Shown: positions 1-8,991, numbered from the stretch's first letter. The stretch is 52,894 nt of DNA from Peribacillus tepidiphilus (GCF_009466385.1 NZ_WIAQ01000014.1:1-52894); one strand, 5' to 3'. Notes: generated by a model not told the origin, from the letters alone. Program-made: numbers and translations.

Positions 1-361
1 TTGAAAGAGTACTATGACTTCTGCTGACTTCTGACTGTTCAGCTATCTATCACTAGATAGGTTACCAAGATTACTTGGCGTGCCAGCCAGACCTCCCCGG
101 GTAAGAGTGTAATCTTTCCTTCCATCCATCTGCTTCATTTACTCTGTATCACCTTTGGCAGAAAGGGCTTTGTTTTGTTGTGCAAACTCACCCAATGATA
201 CCTAGCCTCATATGAAGTTCGTGTTCCTCAGACCGGAAGTTTGCCGCTCGCTTCCTTCAGATTCCGCGTCACCACGGACACCCTTGCGTTAAGCTAACTG
301 CTACTTCTGCCTTCGCAGCTCGGGACTCTCACCCTATAGATTACACCCATGCCGGGCGCAC
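1..361 (-). mobile_element. Group II intron, 5' end (partial, runs off left edge)
   Basis: Read on the minus strand, the sequence starts at 361 with GTGCGCCCGGC, a typical bacterial group II intron 5' end, and continues into a structured, non-coding 5' region (domain I) up to the window edge. Its spacing and wording resemble the Bacillus introns that carry a reverse transcriptase, which I know from memory. The ORF is not reached on this side. The opposite window end holds the 3' part of the same kind of intron in the same orientation. The 5' end sits directly after a terminator-like hairpin (366-399). Confidence 0.8.
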
Positions 362-365
362 ACAA

Positions 366-399
366 AATATTCCACTAACTCGGGCGTTAGTGGAATATT
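366..399 (-). terminator. Perfect 14-bp hairpin at the intron insertion point
   Basis: Arms AATATTCCACTAAC (366-379) and its exact complement (386-399) enclose a 6-base loop. On the minus strand the stem is followed by TTTTGT and then immediately by the intron start, so it reads as a Rho-independent terminator used as a landing site. The CTAAC...GTTAG core superficially resembles an attC end, but no second pair of boxes is present. Confidence 0.6.
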
Positions 400-413
400 G
401 ACGTTAAAATTTA

Positions 414-442
414 AAGCTTGAGGACAAATCTTCCTCAAGCTT
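414..442. terminator. Second hairpin, 11-bp stem
   Basis: AAGCTTGAGGA (414-424) pairs with TCCTCAAGCTT (432-442) around a 7-base loop, with A/T-rich flanks on both sides. It is a likely bidirectional terminator between the intron target hairpin and the gene ending at 588. Confidence 0.5.
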
Positions 443-587
443 ATTTCGTGCGAATTACTATGTAATTTTTACTGCGGATTATCGTGTGATTCATTATGTT
501 AATTTAAGGTTTACTCCACAAAAACGGAACTACTTACTTTATCAAATATTGACCTTTGTTCCTCAACTAACACAACCGTTAGGAAAC

Positions 588-821
588 TTACTTCATACCC
601 TTATACTCATTTATGTCTGCATCTGGGAATGCTTCTTTCCATAATTCAAATGTCTTATAAAGCTTTCTAGTTCCGTTTTTATGAAGATGAACATTAACGT
701 ATCCATATTCATTACCTTCTCTATGGCGAACTCGATTATTTCTTTTTATAATAATCCTGCCTGACCTCGTAATGTCATAAAGTTCTTCATAGCCTTTAAT
801 ACTTCTTCTCTCTTCTTCCAT
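588..821 (-). CDS. NUMOD4-like domain protein, short
   Basis: A 77-residue protein. Near its N-terminus it carries SIKGYEELYDITRSGRI, which matches the NUMOD4 pattern (GYE.LYE.S..GR.) that forms the DNA-binding N-terminus of many HNH homing endonucleases. A YGYVNVHLHKNG stretch follows, as in the region leading to the HNH. No HNH catalytic motif is present, so this is either a stand-alone DNA-binding module or the truncated head of a homing endonuclease. The start was set at the ATG preceded by AGAGGTG rather than the GTG three codons upstream. Its closest neighbours are the intron end and the recombinase. Confidence 0.6.
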   Translation of the reverse strand: MEEERRSIKGYEELYDITRSGRIIIKRNNRVRHREGNEYGYVNVHLHKNGTRKLYKTFELWKEAFPDADINEYKGMK

Positions 822-1162
822 AGGTTTCACCTCTAATAAATCGAACCTTTTATTTTCATGGTAATTATCCCCTAATGAAAAAGCAATACCTTGTTGAACA
901 AAACTTCCCCGTTAGCCAACCATGTTAGCCAACCATGAAGCGAGCTTCATCACAGATGATGGAAGTTCATCCGTTCTTCCATAGGAGTTGAACAAGAAAA
1001 TCGACAATAAACGATAACACAGACATCCAAAAACGAATGTTTTTGCTGAATTACGGTGTTTATAATTCTGTTAAACTCCCTTGAATAACCATCGTTAAAA
1101 TTGATCATTGCGCTCCCTTCCCTACATTACTCTCAGTGCAGCACTGTATTGAACCTTAGTAT
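822..1162. other. Intergenic region with repeat copy
   Basis: No coding sequence is recognisable. It contains a short tandem duplication of GTTAGCCAACCAT (about 911-936) running into the 60-bp repeat (928-987). The remainder up to the recombinase stop has no clear structure. Confidence 0.5.
928..987. repeat. 60-bp direct repeat, left copy
   Basis: The sequence begins GCCAACCATGAAGC and ends CATAGGAG. It matches 23609-23668 in the same orientation with only three differences, all transitions. It contains a GAAGC/GCTTC inverted repeat. It lies just downstream of the tyrosine recombinase gene, the position expected for an attachment site, although no strand-exchange core can be defined by eye. 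Confidence 0.75.
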
Positions 1163-2077
1163 TTAGAACTTAGGTAATGCCTCCACTGCATCTGATAACT
1201 CTTCATAAGAATCCTTCAAATAACGAATTGTAGTAGAAATATGATTATGACCTGCAAGCCTGCGTACCTTCTCAATATCGTTGTTTGTGGCTTTAAGCAT
1301 CCATTTACAAAAAGTATGTCTAAACATATGCGGAGTTAACTTTTTCTCTTTTGTACTGTAATTTTCGATCATTTTTTGAATACCTCGCACAGAAAACTTT
1401 CCAGATCGTTGGCTATAAAACAAATATGGTGAATGAGCAACAAAACTTTTTTTCTTCGCAATCTTCTCACGAAAATCTAGCCAGTCACTTAATTCATGAT
1501 ATAAGAGATTTGACATTGGTAACGTTCTAACTTTTTTCCCTTTTCCTACTACCCGAATCTTCCGTAATTCAAAATCTAAATCATGTATTTTTAAATTGGA
1601 TAGTTCTTCTACCCGTAACCCTGCATATGTAAGTAAATAAATAATTGCTCGATCCCGCCGATATTTTTCTTCGGGGTTTACCCCCCTGCTTCTGATAGGA
1701 TATCTTCTCATTCGCTCCAGCAGTCTTTCAAACTCATCTTCTGTAAGCCACATTATGTTCTCGTGTTCCTCATCTGCTGTTTTTAAATCCCGGATACCCT
1801 CCATTGGATTTACTAAGATGATTTTTTCTTTAACAGCCCAATTAAAGAAAGAACGTAGGGAATTTAGCCGGCGATTAATGGTTGCGACAGACATGCCCTT
1901 TCCTTCTTGCGGGTTAAGCATATCATCAATCCACTTACGAATGTCAGAACTTACAACTGGACAATTCATTTCTATCTTATTGTCCTGATAAAATGCTTGA
2001 ATATCATTTAAATAAGATTTAATAGTATGTATTGATTTCCCCTGTTCTTTTAAATAGTCTTCATAAAGTCTTAACAC
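1163..2077 (-). CDS. Tyrosine recombinase / integrase (XerC/D-like)
   Basis: About 304 residues from a GTG preceded by GGGGG, the usual Xer length. A TTG 21 codons upstream is open but has no good ribosome site. The N-terminal SAM-like core-binding domain (YLKEQGKSIHTIKSYLNDI) is followed by the catalytic domain: Arg in GLRVEEL, Lys in the VVGKGKKVRTLP hairpin, HMFRHTF (HxxR), LAGH and the nucleophile Tyr in TTIRYL. All six active-site positions appear to be present. The protein would catalyse site-specific integration, excision or dimer resolution. It lies beside one of two 60-bp direct repeats and below inverted half-sites (2148-2210). Confidence 0.9.
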   Translation of the reverse strand: MLRLYEDYLKEQGKSIHTIKSYLNDIQAFYQDNKIEMNCPVVSSDIRKWIDDMLNPQEGKGMSVATINRRLNSLRSFFNWAVKEKIILVNPMEGIRDLKTADEEHENIMWLTEDEFERLLERMRRYPIRSRGVNPEEKYRRDRAIIYLLTYAGLRVEELSNLKIHDLDFELRKIRVVGKGKKVRTLPMSNLLYHELSDWLDFREKIAKKKSFVAHSPYLFYSQRSGKFSVRGIQKMIENYSTKEKKLTPHMFRHTFCKWMLKATNNDIEKVRRLAGHNHISTTIRYLKDSYEELSDAVEALPKF

Positions 2078-2147
2078 CTTCAATCCCCCAATCTTATATG
2101 CCGAGTTAAAACAGCTTTTTTCTGTTAGCAACTTATACAAATTATAA

Positions 2148-2210
2148 CATTATATGACGAGTTTAGCTGGCGTTTTTCGCGAATTATAGCATATAATGTA
2201 TATTATATGC
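2148..2210. promoter_or_regulatory. Inverted CATATAATG-type half-sites upstream of the recombinase
   Basis: GCATATAAT (2189-2197) and ATTATATGC (2202-2210) form a perfect inverted repeat with a 4-base spacer. Another copy, CATTATATG, lies at 2148-2156. The position just upstream of the recombinase start suggests an operator or recombinase-binding arm sites. The AT-rich composition makes chance similarity possible. Confidence 0.35.
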
Positions 2211-2391
2211 CTAGTATAATAATATTATCATTCCCTATGTTGTTTAACGGTCACCTTCACTTGACCAACAGCGGAAGATATTATTCTCGGAATATTCAGG
2301 TGGTAAATTCGATTTTTCAAAAAATTTGCCTTATTATTTTGTTTCTCGGATCTCTATTACACGAGATAGGTATCTATGGTAATTAAATAAA

Positions 2392-2423
2392 AACGTCTAG
2401 GATTTATTGTATTCCTAGACGTT
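2392..2423 (-). terminator. Rho-independent terminator
   Basis: AACGTCTAGGA and TCCTAGACGTT pair over 11 bp around a 10-base loop. On the minus strand the stem is followed by TTTATTTAATT. It would end transcription from the gene at 2527-3039. Confidence 0.7.
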
Positions 2424-2431
2424 ATTTATCA

Positions 2432-2545
2432 CTATTTTAAGTAGTCTTTAATCTTTTTAATATCGAAAGACGCGTTTATTTCTCTATTTCTCCAAAAATG
2501 TTCAGCAGCATCAATTTTACAAAATTTTATAGATTCGTTTCCTTT
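2432..2545 (-). other. Short open frame overlapping the end of the 2527 gene
   Basis: In a different frame from the gene ending at 2527, an open stretch continues to a TAG at 2432. It encodes KIDAAEHFWRNREINASF followed by a Lys-rich end. It has protein-like composition, no start codon of its own, and lies before the terminator. It may be the original C-terminus of the upstream gene lost by a frameshift near 2535, or chance. Confidence 0.3.
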
Positions 2546-3039
2546 TCAGCTAAATATTTTTGCAAATCATCTGTAACGGATAGCGTATCTAGCGTTCGTT
2601 TGATTAAAGCATCAATGAGCCAGTCTTGCTGAACGTTCAATAATAACTTTTGCAACGCTTTTACCTGAGCCCAAATTGCTTTGGAAGGCTTATATAATTT
2701 TGCTTTTTCTCTTTCAGCATTCATATAAACACGGACTTCAGAAAAAAGACGTTCTAAACCCGACTTATCAACTACTTCTGATTTTATCTCCCGTTTTCTG
2801 TGTACATTGTATATTCTATCGCTTAACCGCTTGTTCAGTGCTTTGTCAGAAGTGGCGATATACATCCCATCTTTATTTTGGGTAATGCCCGCGTTACTTA
2901 GTTTGTTTTCTAAATCTGTGAGTCGAATTCCGCTTTTCGCTGCAATCTCCGGTTTTGTGATCCCTCTATTTAATACATCAAGTACGTCTTTTATAAACAT
3001 ATCTTTTGTTATGTTTAACTTTTCGTTTTGTTTTTCCAT
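2527..3039 (-). CDS. Hypothetical protein with N-terminal HTH-like segment
   Basis: 170 residues, family not recognised. Residues about 28-55 (ITKPEIAAKSGIRLTDLENKL) read like a helix-turn-helix. The rest is helical and charged, without membrane segments. An AGGAG lies 16 bases before the ATG, which is long, and a short frame (23 codons) begins nearer to it, so translation may be weak or coupled. The gene is followed by a terminator at 2392-2423. It sits with the recombinase in the left end of the accessory segment. A regulatory or plasmid-maintenance role is only a guess. Confidence 0.55.
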   Translation of the reverse strand: MEKQNEKLNITKDMFIKDVLDVLNRGITKPEIAAKSGIRLTDLENKLSNAGITQNKDGMYIATSDKALNKRLSDRIYNVHRKREIKSEVVDKSGLERLFSEVRVYMNAEREKAKLYKPSKAIWAQVKALQKLLLNVQQDWLIDALIKRTLDTLSVTDDLQKYLAEKETNL

Positions 3040-3263
3040 AGTTAATCATTAAATTCTCCTTTCTGTAATATTGAATGGATATTAATTTTAAAACATTATA
3101 TCTTTACTTTTTTCCCATTTTAACTTTAATGAAAAATTAATTTAAAATTAGCTAAACATTATTTTGAAAATATGTCTAAGCTAATCCTTAATTTCGACTA
3201 TTCTATTGATATAATTAGGCTCATCTAATTTACTACTTAGTTGCTTTTAGAATGAATGCGCAC

Positions 3264-3325
3264 TCATAGATATTTCTTCATAAGCACAATTGGGTATATC
3301 TAGGCATACCCAATTGTATCTATGA
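3264..3325. repeat. Two-part stem-loop
   Basis: Outer arms TCATAGAT (3264-3271) and ATCTATGA (3318-3325) surround inner arms ACAATTGGGTAT (3286-3297) and ATACCCAATTGT (3306-3317). All arms are perfect complements. Nothing nearby explains it; a structured RNA or protein-binding site is possible. Confidence 0.5.
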
Positions 3326-3486
3326 ACCCATTCATAGGTCTGATGTATAACAATTCAGTACTATCAAGGGTTCTTCAGTCCAAAAAATGAGCCTTCCATG
3401 CCGACTTATATGTTCTATAACGCTTGTTTTTTGCTGATTTATAAGCTTGAATTTTTCGATAAAAATAGACTCTTAAAAAATAAATA

Positions 3487-3532
3487 AAAAGCCCCTAGAT
3501 CGTTTAAAATCGTTTAAACGCTAGGAGCTTTT
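3487..3532. terminator. Terminator-like hairpin
   Basis: AAAAGCCCCTAG (3487-3498) pairs with CTAGGAGCTTTT (3521-3532) with one mismatch. An inner CGTTTAAA/TTTAAACG palindrome fills the loop. A/T tracts on both sides allow function in either direction. Confidence 0.55.
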
Positions 3533-3842
3533 GAGTGATTTATTTACATCAACTACAGAACTCTATGAGAGTGATAATGCGCATTTTCACACTCTACACA
3601 TATCAAAAATACTTAAGAAACTTTAAGAAAAGAAATGTAATTTTTCCTTCTGTCTAAAATTTTTATATATTCTTGCATTGTATGATTGTATGTAACGAGG
3701 AAATTATTATAGTTCCAACTAAAACCATGATATATACAATAAGAAAATTCCTTTTAATTTAGAATATCTAACTTGCAATAATAATAAAAATTGGTGTTAT
3801 GTCAAGAAAACGGACACGTTAAACAGAGAGAAATAGCTGAAT

Positions 3843-4724
3843 TTATGCAGCTACTTTTCTCTGGTTAGCGTGATATGCATCTTCAAATTCACATGGCGAT
3901 ACATAACCAAGGGCTGAATGACTTCTTTTACGGTTGTAGAAGCATTCGATGTACTCAAAAATGGCTTGTTTCGCTTCTTTCCGCGTGCGGAATCGATTCA
4001 GATAAATGCACTCTTTTTTGATTAGGCTATGAAACGACTCCATACAAGCGTTGTCGTAACAGTTCCCACGTCTCGACATACTGACTTGGAAATGATACTC
4101 TTGTAACAGTTGTTGATAATCATTCGACGCATACTGGCTTCCACGATCCGAGTGGTGAATCACTCTTCCTGTTGGTTTCTCGTTGTTTAACGCTCGCTGT
4201 AACGCTTTGATGACTAACTCTTTGGTCATTCGGTTATCGATATACCATCCTACGATTTTACGGGTATATAAATCCATGATACTCGCTAAATACAACCATC
4301 CTTCGTCAGTGGGAATATACGTGATATCGGCCATCCATACTTCATTTGGAGCCGTTGCTTGGAAGTTCTGTTCCAACAGATTCGCATACACGTTGTAAGG
4401 ATGATTACTATTGGTTGTCGCCTTGTATTTACGCACCGTAATCGATCTTAATCCTTCTTCACTCATGATGCGAGCCACCGTCTTTTGAGACACATGAATC
4501 CCTTGTTTGCGTAGTTCTTGCGTAATTTTTGGACTTCCGTAAATCTTACGGGACTTTAGATACTCATTTCGAATCTGTTGAGTCCATTGTTCTTTTCGTT
4601 CTTTCTGCTTGCTTTTCGGACGCTTGAGCCAGTCGTAATACCCACTTCTTGAAACACCGAGCACTTGACACATCTTCACCACACGAAATTCATTTCGGTG
4701 TTGAAAAATGAATGCGTAAATCAC
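3843..4724 (-). CDS. IS3-family transposase OrfB (DDE integrase domain)
   Basis: 293 residues. An N-terminal HTH_21-type segment ([13 protein letters not shown]) is followed by an rve integrase core. The catalytic triad is visible as Asp in WMADITYIP, Asp in [11 protein letters not shown] and Glu in [11 protein letters not shown]. The C-terminus [15 protein letters not shown] is the family signature. It begins with GTG, overlapping the OrfA stop by four bases (GTGA), as in elements where a -1 frameshift produces the OrfAB fusion transposase. No internal stop is present, so it is probably functional. Confidence 0.93.
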   Translation of the reverse strand: MIYAFIFQHRNEFRVVKMCQVLGVSRSGYYDWLKRPKSKQKERKEQWTQQIRNEYLKSRKIYGSPKITQELRKQGIHVSQKTVARIMSEEGLRSITVRKYKATTNSNHPYNVYANLLEQNFQATAPNEVWMADITYIPTDEGWLYLASIMDLYTRKIVGWYIDNRMTKELVIKALQRALNNEKPTGRVIHHSDRGSQYASNDYQQLLQEYHFQVSMSRRGNCYDNACMESFHSLIKKECIYLNRFRTRKEAKQAIFEYIECFYNRKRSHSALGYVSPCEFEDAYHANQRKVAA

Positions 4725-5011
4725 TTCTGGTTTCTGGTGAAGATGCCTAACGCCTTTTTTAGGATGGCTAACTCCTCCTCTAACTCTTGATTGCGGCGGC
4801 GTAATTCGATGATTTCTTGATTTTGTGGCTTGATATGGCCTGAACCCACAAAACTCTTTCCGTTGCTTTCTTTATATTCTTTAACCCAACGGTGAAGAGT
4901 ATTGTAAGCTAAACCTAGTTCTTTTGCCACTTGGGCGATGGACTTGTCCCCCTCCAAGCATAACTCAACCGCTTGAATCTTGTATTCTTTATCAAATGTT
5001 CTCTTTTTCAT
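4721..5011 (-). CDS. IS3-family transposase OrfA (HTH protein)
   Basis: 96 residues. The N-terminal helix-turn-helix ([25 protein letters not shown], split here by the family's usual loop) binds the terminal repeats. A C-terminal leucine-zipper-like coiled coil ([23 protein letters not shown]) mediates dimerisation with OrfAB. It ends in the four-base overlap with OrfB. Length and layout are normal for the IS150 group. Confidence 0.92.
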   Translation of the reverse strand: MKKRTFDKEYKIQAVELCLEGDKSIAQVAKELGLAYNTLHRWVKEYKESNGKSFVGSGHIKPQNQEIIELRRRNQELEEELAILKKALGIFTRNQK

Positions 5012-5106
5012 GATTGGACACCTCGAACCTATTGTAATTTAAGTTTATTATAATCTCTCTGTTCTCCGTGTCCACTTTTTAGACTAACATCAAAATAATA
5101 AAGACT

Positions 5107-6000
5107 TTACTTGAAATATTTCATCCGAATTTCAAGAAATTCTGGTTTAGAAAGTTCGGATTCTAGTTGTTCCCTTTGAATCAATATTTTTTTATAGGGG
5201 ATAAAATAAGGACTATCACTAATTGCTTTACTATTGAACCAATCTAAGAAGTCACTAGTTATTTTTCTATTAGTCATTAATAAATAATAATCAGGCTCAT
5301 GCATTAGTACTTTTACCATTTCAGAATATATTTCATCTATTTCTAGTTTCGCATAACTTTCTGAATATTTACACTACAAAACCCATTTTGTTGGTTTATT
5401 AACAATAGGAATCCAAGAGTCCATATTAACTATAAAAGTTCCATCTCTCCCCCTATCAACCCCCTTTCCTATTCTATCTAAGTTTAAAACCTGCCATTTG
5501 GAAATCATTTCAATGCATAAATCTTCAAATGCGTCTGCTTTAGTTTTTCCTCCCCCCGGTTGAATAATTATATTTGACCAATCAAAATTGTAAACTGTAC
5601 GTTTTTTTATAGTATCGTATTCTTGTTCACTTATTTCTGAAAATGAGCAATGCTCTACCTCAATATTCTTTGCAACTAAAGTTCCATAGCTCTCCCAGTA
5701 ACAATTTATTTCTAATAAATAAAAATGATCTTCTTGTTCAATTGTAGATGTAACAATGTATTGATTTGAATTTAGGGGATATACTAAATTTTTTACTGAT
5801 ACTTTTATAGAATCTTGTTCGGTTACTTCAAAATTAATTGAATTATTCATGATATCACTAAAACTCTTTGCATTATCTTTTGTCAAAATTCCCTCTGATA
5901 GTAACTTACGATTAGTATCATAGATATAACAAGTCTCACCATTGAAGTTTTCTAAAATACTCTTAAGTTGGGGTATATTTTCTATGTTCATTGTTTTCAC
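5107..6000 (-). pseudogene. Mrr-like restriction endonuclease domain protein, interrupted by TAG at the catalytic Gln
   Basis: One frame of 298 codons interrupted only by a TAG at 5374-5376 (codon 209). Residues 1-135 are of unknown type. From about 155 the Mrr/PD-(D/E)XK nuclease pattern appears: FEDLC, then GVDRGRDG with Asp186, then WVL-TAG-CKYSES. Family members read WVLQCKY here, so the TAG replaces the Gln of the QxK motif, one C-to-T change away from CAG. The frame stays open for 88 more codons. The GTG start overlaps the upstream stop by one base (TAGTG), so the two genes are coupled. It is either inactivated or a readthrough case. The IS3 element is inserted only 14 bases downstream of the stop. 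Confidence 0.75.
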
Positions 6001-8060
6001 TACTGATCACCCCAAACCGAATTAGAGTCTTTGTTAATGAAAAGGATCCACTTTAAAATATCTTCTACTGTGTATTTTTCATGATTCTCTAAAGTTGCCA
6101 TATTAAAAAGTATTGTAGAAATTATATTTTTTACAAATACTTTAAACCTTTCATAGATTCTTTCTTTTAAAGCAAGATAATTAGTATCATCAGCTATTAA
6201 TAATAATTCTTTGAAATCTTCATATAGCCAAAGTCTCATTTCTCTGTAGTTTACATCCGATTTTTTATAGTTCGAACCTGCAATTATAATAGCGCTGCAA
6301 GCAGCTAAATATTCTATACTTTGCTCTGATCCAAATAACTGTTTGATAATTTCTTTTTCTAACTGCACCTTCCTTGTTAAACTCTCAGTTTTACAAAATT
6401 CTATAAATTTTTTGAAGGCCATATCTAAATTCCACTTGGATAACTTTGCAAGATTTTTATTTAAAAATTCAATAAGACCAGTGTCTAAATCATCAATTAT
6501 TTTGGGTTCATTCCATGGTACTCTTTCATTATGCCAAGTTAAATTTCCGCTTTTCTCATTATGTACAATAAATAAATGGTTTAACTTATAATTAACTTCC
6601 TGTTCCTTTGAGATAAAATAGTATAGTATATTTAATAAGTCTGAAACTTTCTCTTTTGCAATTGAAACAGCTTTTTCTGTATCTCCGAATGCACATTCTA
6701 TATTATGAACTAACACCCAAGCACTGTTATCTCTACTATTACTGTCTAATAATGTTCTTCTTATTGTATCCTTTGGATATTTTTCATATTGCCATCCTGT
6801 AAACAACTCATTCGAGATGAATTCAATATCACCGAGGCGAACGTCAAAATATTCATTTTTAACTGCTAAGTCATTAACGTTTACTGCTACAGTATAATTA
6901 ACATCAGTGAGAAAATTATTTTTGAGATTTTCAATCAATTTTTGTTTTTTTTCAATACTTATTTTTTCATATGCTGTGGCTATTAATTGGTTAATATTAG
7001 GACTATTTTTAGCAAAGATTACACCTAAAAAAAGCATTCTTATTTTCTCTTTGTCCCATGGCAATCTTGAGTTTACCTTATCTTCTCCAAATCTCTCTGT
7101 TATTTCTTTTGTATAATCATTAAAAACTTCATCTAGTTCTCTGATCAAATTTGCAATTTTTTCGATTTCGTAATGCTCAATAGTTAATATAAATTTATTT
7201 AGCATAGCATGTTCAATCTTTTTAGTTATATTATTTTCTAGTAGTAAATTTTTTAATTCTATTTGTATACTATTTCCTTCTTCTACAGTTCTACCTAATA
7301 GAAAATGCATTAAATAATCATTTTCTAATTCCTTCAAAATACAGCGAAATATTTCTTTTTTATAACTAAGGTCAAGCTTGACTAATTGGTCCTCGATAAT
7401 TGTCTCATATAGCAAATTAATAAATTTACTATTTAGCTGTTTGCGATAATTATCGATGTGTTTAATAGAATACTGTCGTTGATTAATTCTTTTACAAATA
7501 TTATTTCGGATTCGATAAAGCAAGAAATATTCAGGTCGTTTAAAATACGGGTTATCCTTATCTATACCTTTTGAAATATTGTTGGAAAACTCTAAATCTA
7601 GGTCATGAATATAATTTTTCAGGTTAATATCATCACTATTTTTAGAGGTGACATATTCACTGAATTTGATGGTTAATTCTCTTGCTTTTTTTTTCGTATT
7701 TGAATTGGTAAGCTTTTCAAAAGGAACTTTTATTGTCAAACATTCTTCTAGTTTATATGTAATAATACTATCTAATATTTCCATCACTTGTGAGACAGTA
7801 AGACTATTGGGTATTAAGTTTAATTTATCACTAAGATGATTAGCTATGTAGTATTTATTTAGCTGTGCTTCTATATCTGGCATACATATTTCCTGCATGT
7901 AAGTTTTAAATAAAGTGTATTCAAACTCCTTTAAAAACAATTGTAAATAATAATCAAAAATTTGTTCTATTTCTTCATTAAAAGAGAAAGCCTTTGTTTG
8001 AAACCGCTCTATTCTCTTATACACTTTCCTCACCCTCTTAGCATTAATTCTAAAAAACAA
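6000..8060 (-). CDS. Large uncharacterised protein, partner of the Mrr-like nuclease gene
   Basis: Up to 686 residues. The upstream start is TTG; a GTG at 8024, preceded by GAGGGTGAGG, is more likely. I do not recognise a named family. It looks almost entirely helical and very Lys/Asn/Ile-rich, with no signal peptide, membrane span or NTPase motif. The C-terminal third (about 430-690), with regularly spaced ...EKVSDLLNILYYF... helices, is reminiscent of large ApeA/HEPN-type proteins, but no clear RxxxxH was found. It lies directly upstream of and overlapping the nuclease gene, so the pair probably forms one system with this protein as sensor or regulator, which is inference. Confidence 0.7.
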   Translation of the reverse strand: MFFRINAKRVRKVYKRIERFQTKAFSFNEEIEQIFDYYLQLFLKEFEYTLFKTYMQEICMPDIEAQLNKYYIANHLSDKLNLIPNSLTVSQVMEILDSIITYKLEECLTIKVPFEKLTNSNTKKKARELTIKFSEYVTSKNSDDINLKNYIHDLDLEFSNNISKGIDKDNPYFKRPEYFLLYRIRNNICKRINQRQYSIKHIDNYRKQLNSKFINLLYETIIEDQLVKLDLSYKKEIFRCILKELENDYLMHFLLGRTVEEGNSIQIELKNLLLENNITKKIEHAMLNKFILTIEHYEIEKIANLIRELDEVFNDYTKEITERFGEDKVNSRLPWDKEKIRMLFLGVIFAKNSPNINQLIATAYEKISIEKKQKLIENLKNNFLTDVNYTVAVNVNDLAVKNEYFDVRLGDIEFISNELFTGWQYEKYPKDTIRRTLLDSNSRDNSAWVLVHNIECAFGDTEKAVSIAKEKVSDLLNILYYFISKEQEVNYKLNHLFIVHNEKSGNLTWHNERVPWNEPKIIDDLDTGLIEFLNKNLAKLSKWNLDMAFKKFIEFCKTESLTRKVQLEKEIIKQLFGSEQSIEYLAACSAIIIAGSNYKKSDVNYREMRLWLYEDFKELLLIADDTNYLALKERIYERFKVFVKNIISTILFNMATLENHEKYTVEDILKWILFINKDSNSVWGDQ

Positions 8061-8454
8061 TGAAGTATATCATTACTAAGAAATCTTGTAAGTAAGCATT
8101 CGATTTATGCAATTTAAAACTCTTAATCCCTTTTATAATATCATATGTTTCGCTTATTGCGATTTCCATTTCTGCAGTCAAGACAGGACATAAAAATTTA
8201 AGGCTAAAATTTGAAGGGATATAAAAAGAGTTTTAAAAGAGGTAGGGTGCGATATTAGTTACTGCACATTCCTAATCAGGATTTCTTGCGATTTAAGCTA
8301 CCCTTTTTCTAAACTTCCAAAGCTTTAACTTCGCCAGATACATACATTCACCTCTTTTTGTAGTAATGGCTATATTCAATTTGACTCGAATGGTATTCTA
8401 ACGGTTTTATGGAATCGAAATAGTCTGTATTTAGAAGCCTGCCTATTTTTATGA
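8061..8454. other. Intergenic region, nothing recognised
   Basis: About 390 bases between the nuclease operon and the next minus-strand gene. It should contain the operon's promoter. No repeat, hairpin with T-tract or small reading frame with a ribosome site was found. Confidence 0.4.
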
Positions 8455-8949
8455 TTAAAATGGATACCCAGAATCTTTATGATGCTCTACTATGTATTCC
8501 CTATCAATTCGCGTTTCTAAAACTAGTTTTTTTAGTATCTCTTTTATCTGTTCACCGGTTATACAGGAAGAAGGTATTAAAAAATTAAAACCGCCCACGT
8601 ATGGATGTTTATGAAATTCATCTTCACAAACAATTGCATCGATTTTAATACCCTCTTTTTGAAATGTTTGAAGTAAGTTATACAGAATATTCTGTTCTCG
8701 ATTTAGAAAATAACGTCCATTGTTAATTTTTATCGTTTTACTGCTTATATATCGAGCATTTGAAAACTCTTCGAATCGTAAAGCATTTGCATTATATGCT
8801 ATTACAGGTATGCTATGCATTTTTTTATACAGTACACTATCAATATGCTCTCGTAGATTTATGCGATCAATTTTTTCCAAGACTTGTTCTAAGACTTCTT
8901 GTTGATACAACTCAAGTTGATTTTTATTCAGTATTTCCTTTCTAGCCAT
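8455..8949 (-). CDS. Hypothetical protein
   Basis: 164 residues, no family recognised. A basic, helical N-terminus (KEILNKNQLELYQQEVLEQVLEKIDRINLREH) is followed by an alpha/beta-looking half (IDAIVCEDEFHKHPYVGGFNFLIPSS). No signal peptide or membrane segment. It is 42 bases downstream of the CoiA-like gene on the same strand, so the two are probably co-transcribed and may act together. Confidence 0.6.
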   Translation of the reverse strand: MARKEILNKNQLELYQQEVLEQVLEKIDRINLREHIDSVLYKKMHSIPVIAYNANALRFEEFSNARYISSKTIKINNGRYFLNREQNILYNLLQTFQKEGIKIDAIVCEDEFHKHPYVGGFNFLIPSSCITGEQIKEILKKLVLETRIDREYIVEHHKDSGYPF

Positions 8950-8991
8950 TCGTAAAAGTTCTTCTTGAAAAGATTCGTAAGTAGTGTGTAT

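Larger units (their letters stand above)
3040..3791. other. Long non-coding stretch before the IS3 element
   Basis: About 750 bases without a convincing reading frame. It holds a compound hairpin (3264-3325) and a terminator-like stem (3487-3532). The remainder is AT-rich without visible repeats. The IS3 element at 3792 is inserted at its right end. Confidence 0.5.
3792..5092 (-). mobile_element. IS3-family insertion sequence (IS150-like), complete
   Basis: About 1301 bp with two overlapping transposase frames. Imperfect terminal inverted repeats begin TGGTGTTATGTC on the left and TGATGTTAGTC on the right (reverse complement) and converge on GGACACG and ACAGAGAG. The sequence AAAT directly flanks both ends (3788-3791 and 5093-5096), a 4-bp target duplication consistent with this family. 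It appears intact and recently inserted. Confidence 0.85.

Noticed and set aside
366-399. Integron attC-like site (CTAAC...GTTAG core)
   Set aside because: Only one palindromic core is present, the second box pair and bulged bases are missing, and no integron integrase is in the window. A terminator fits better.
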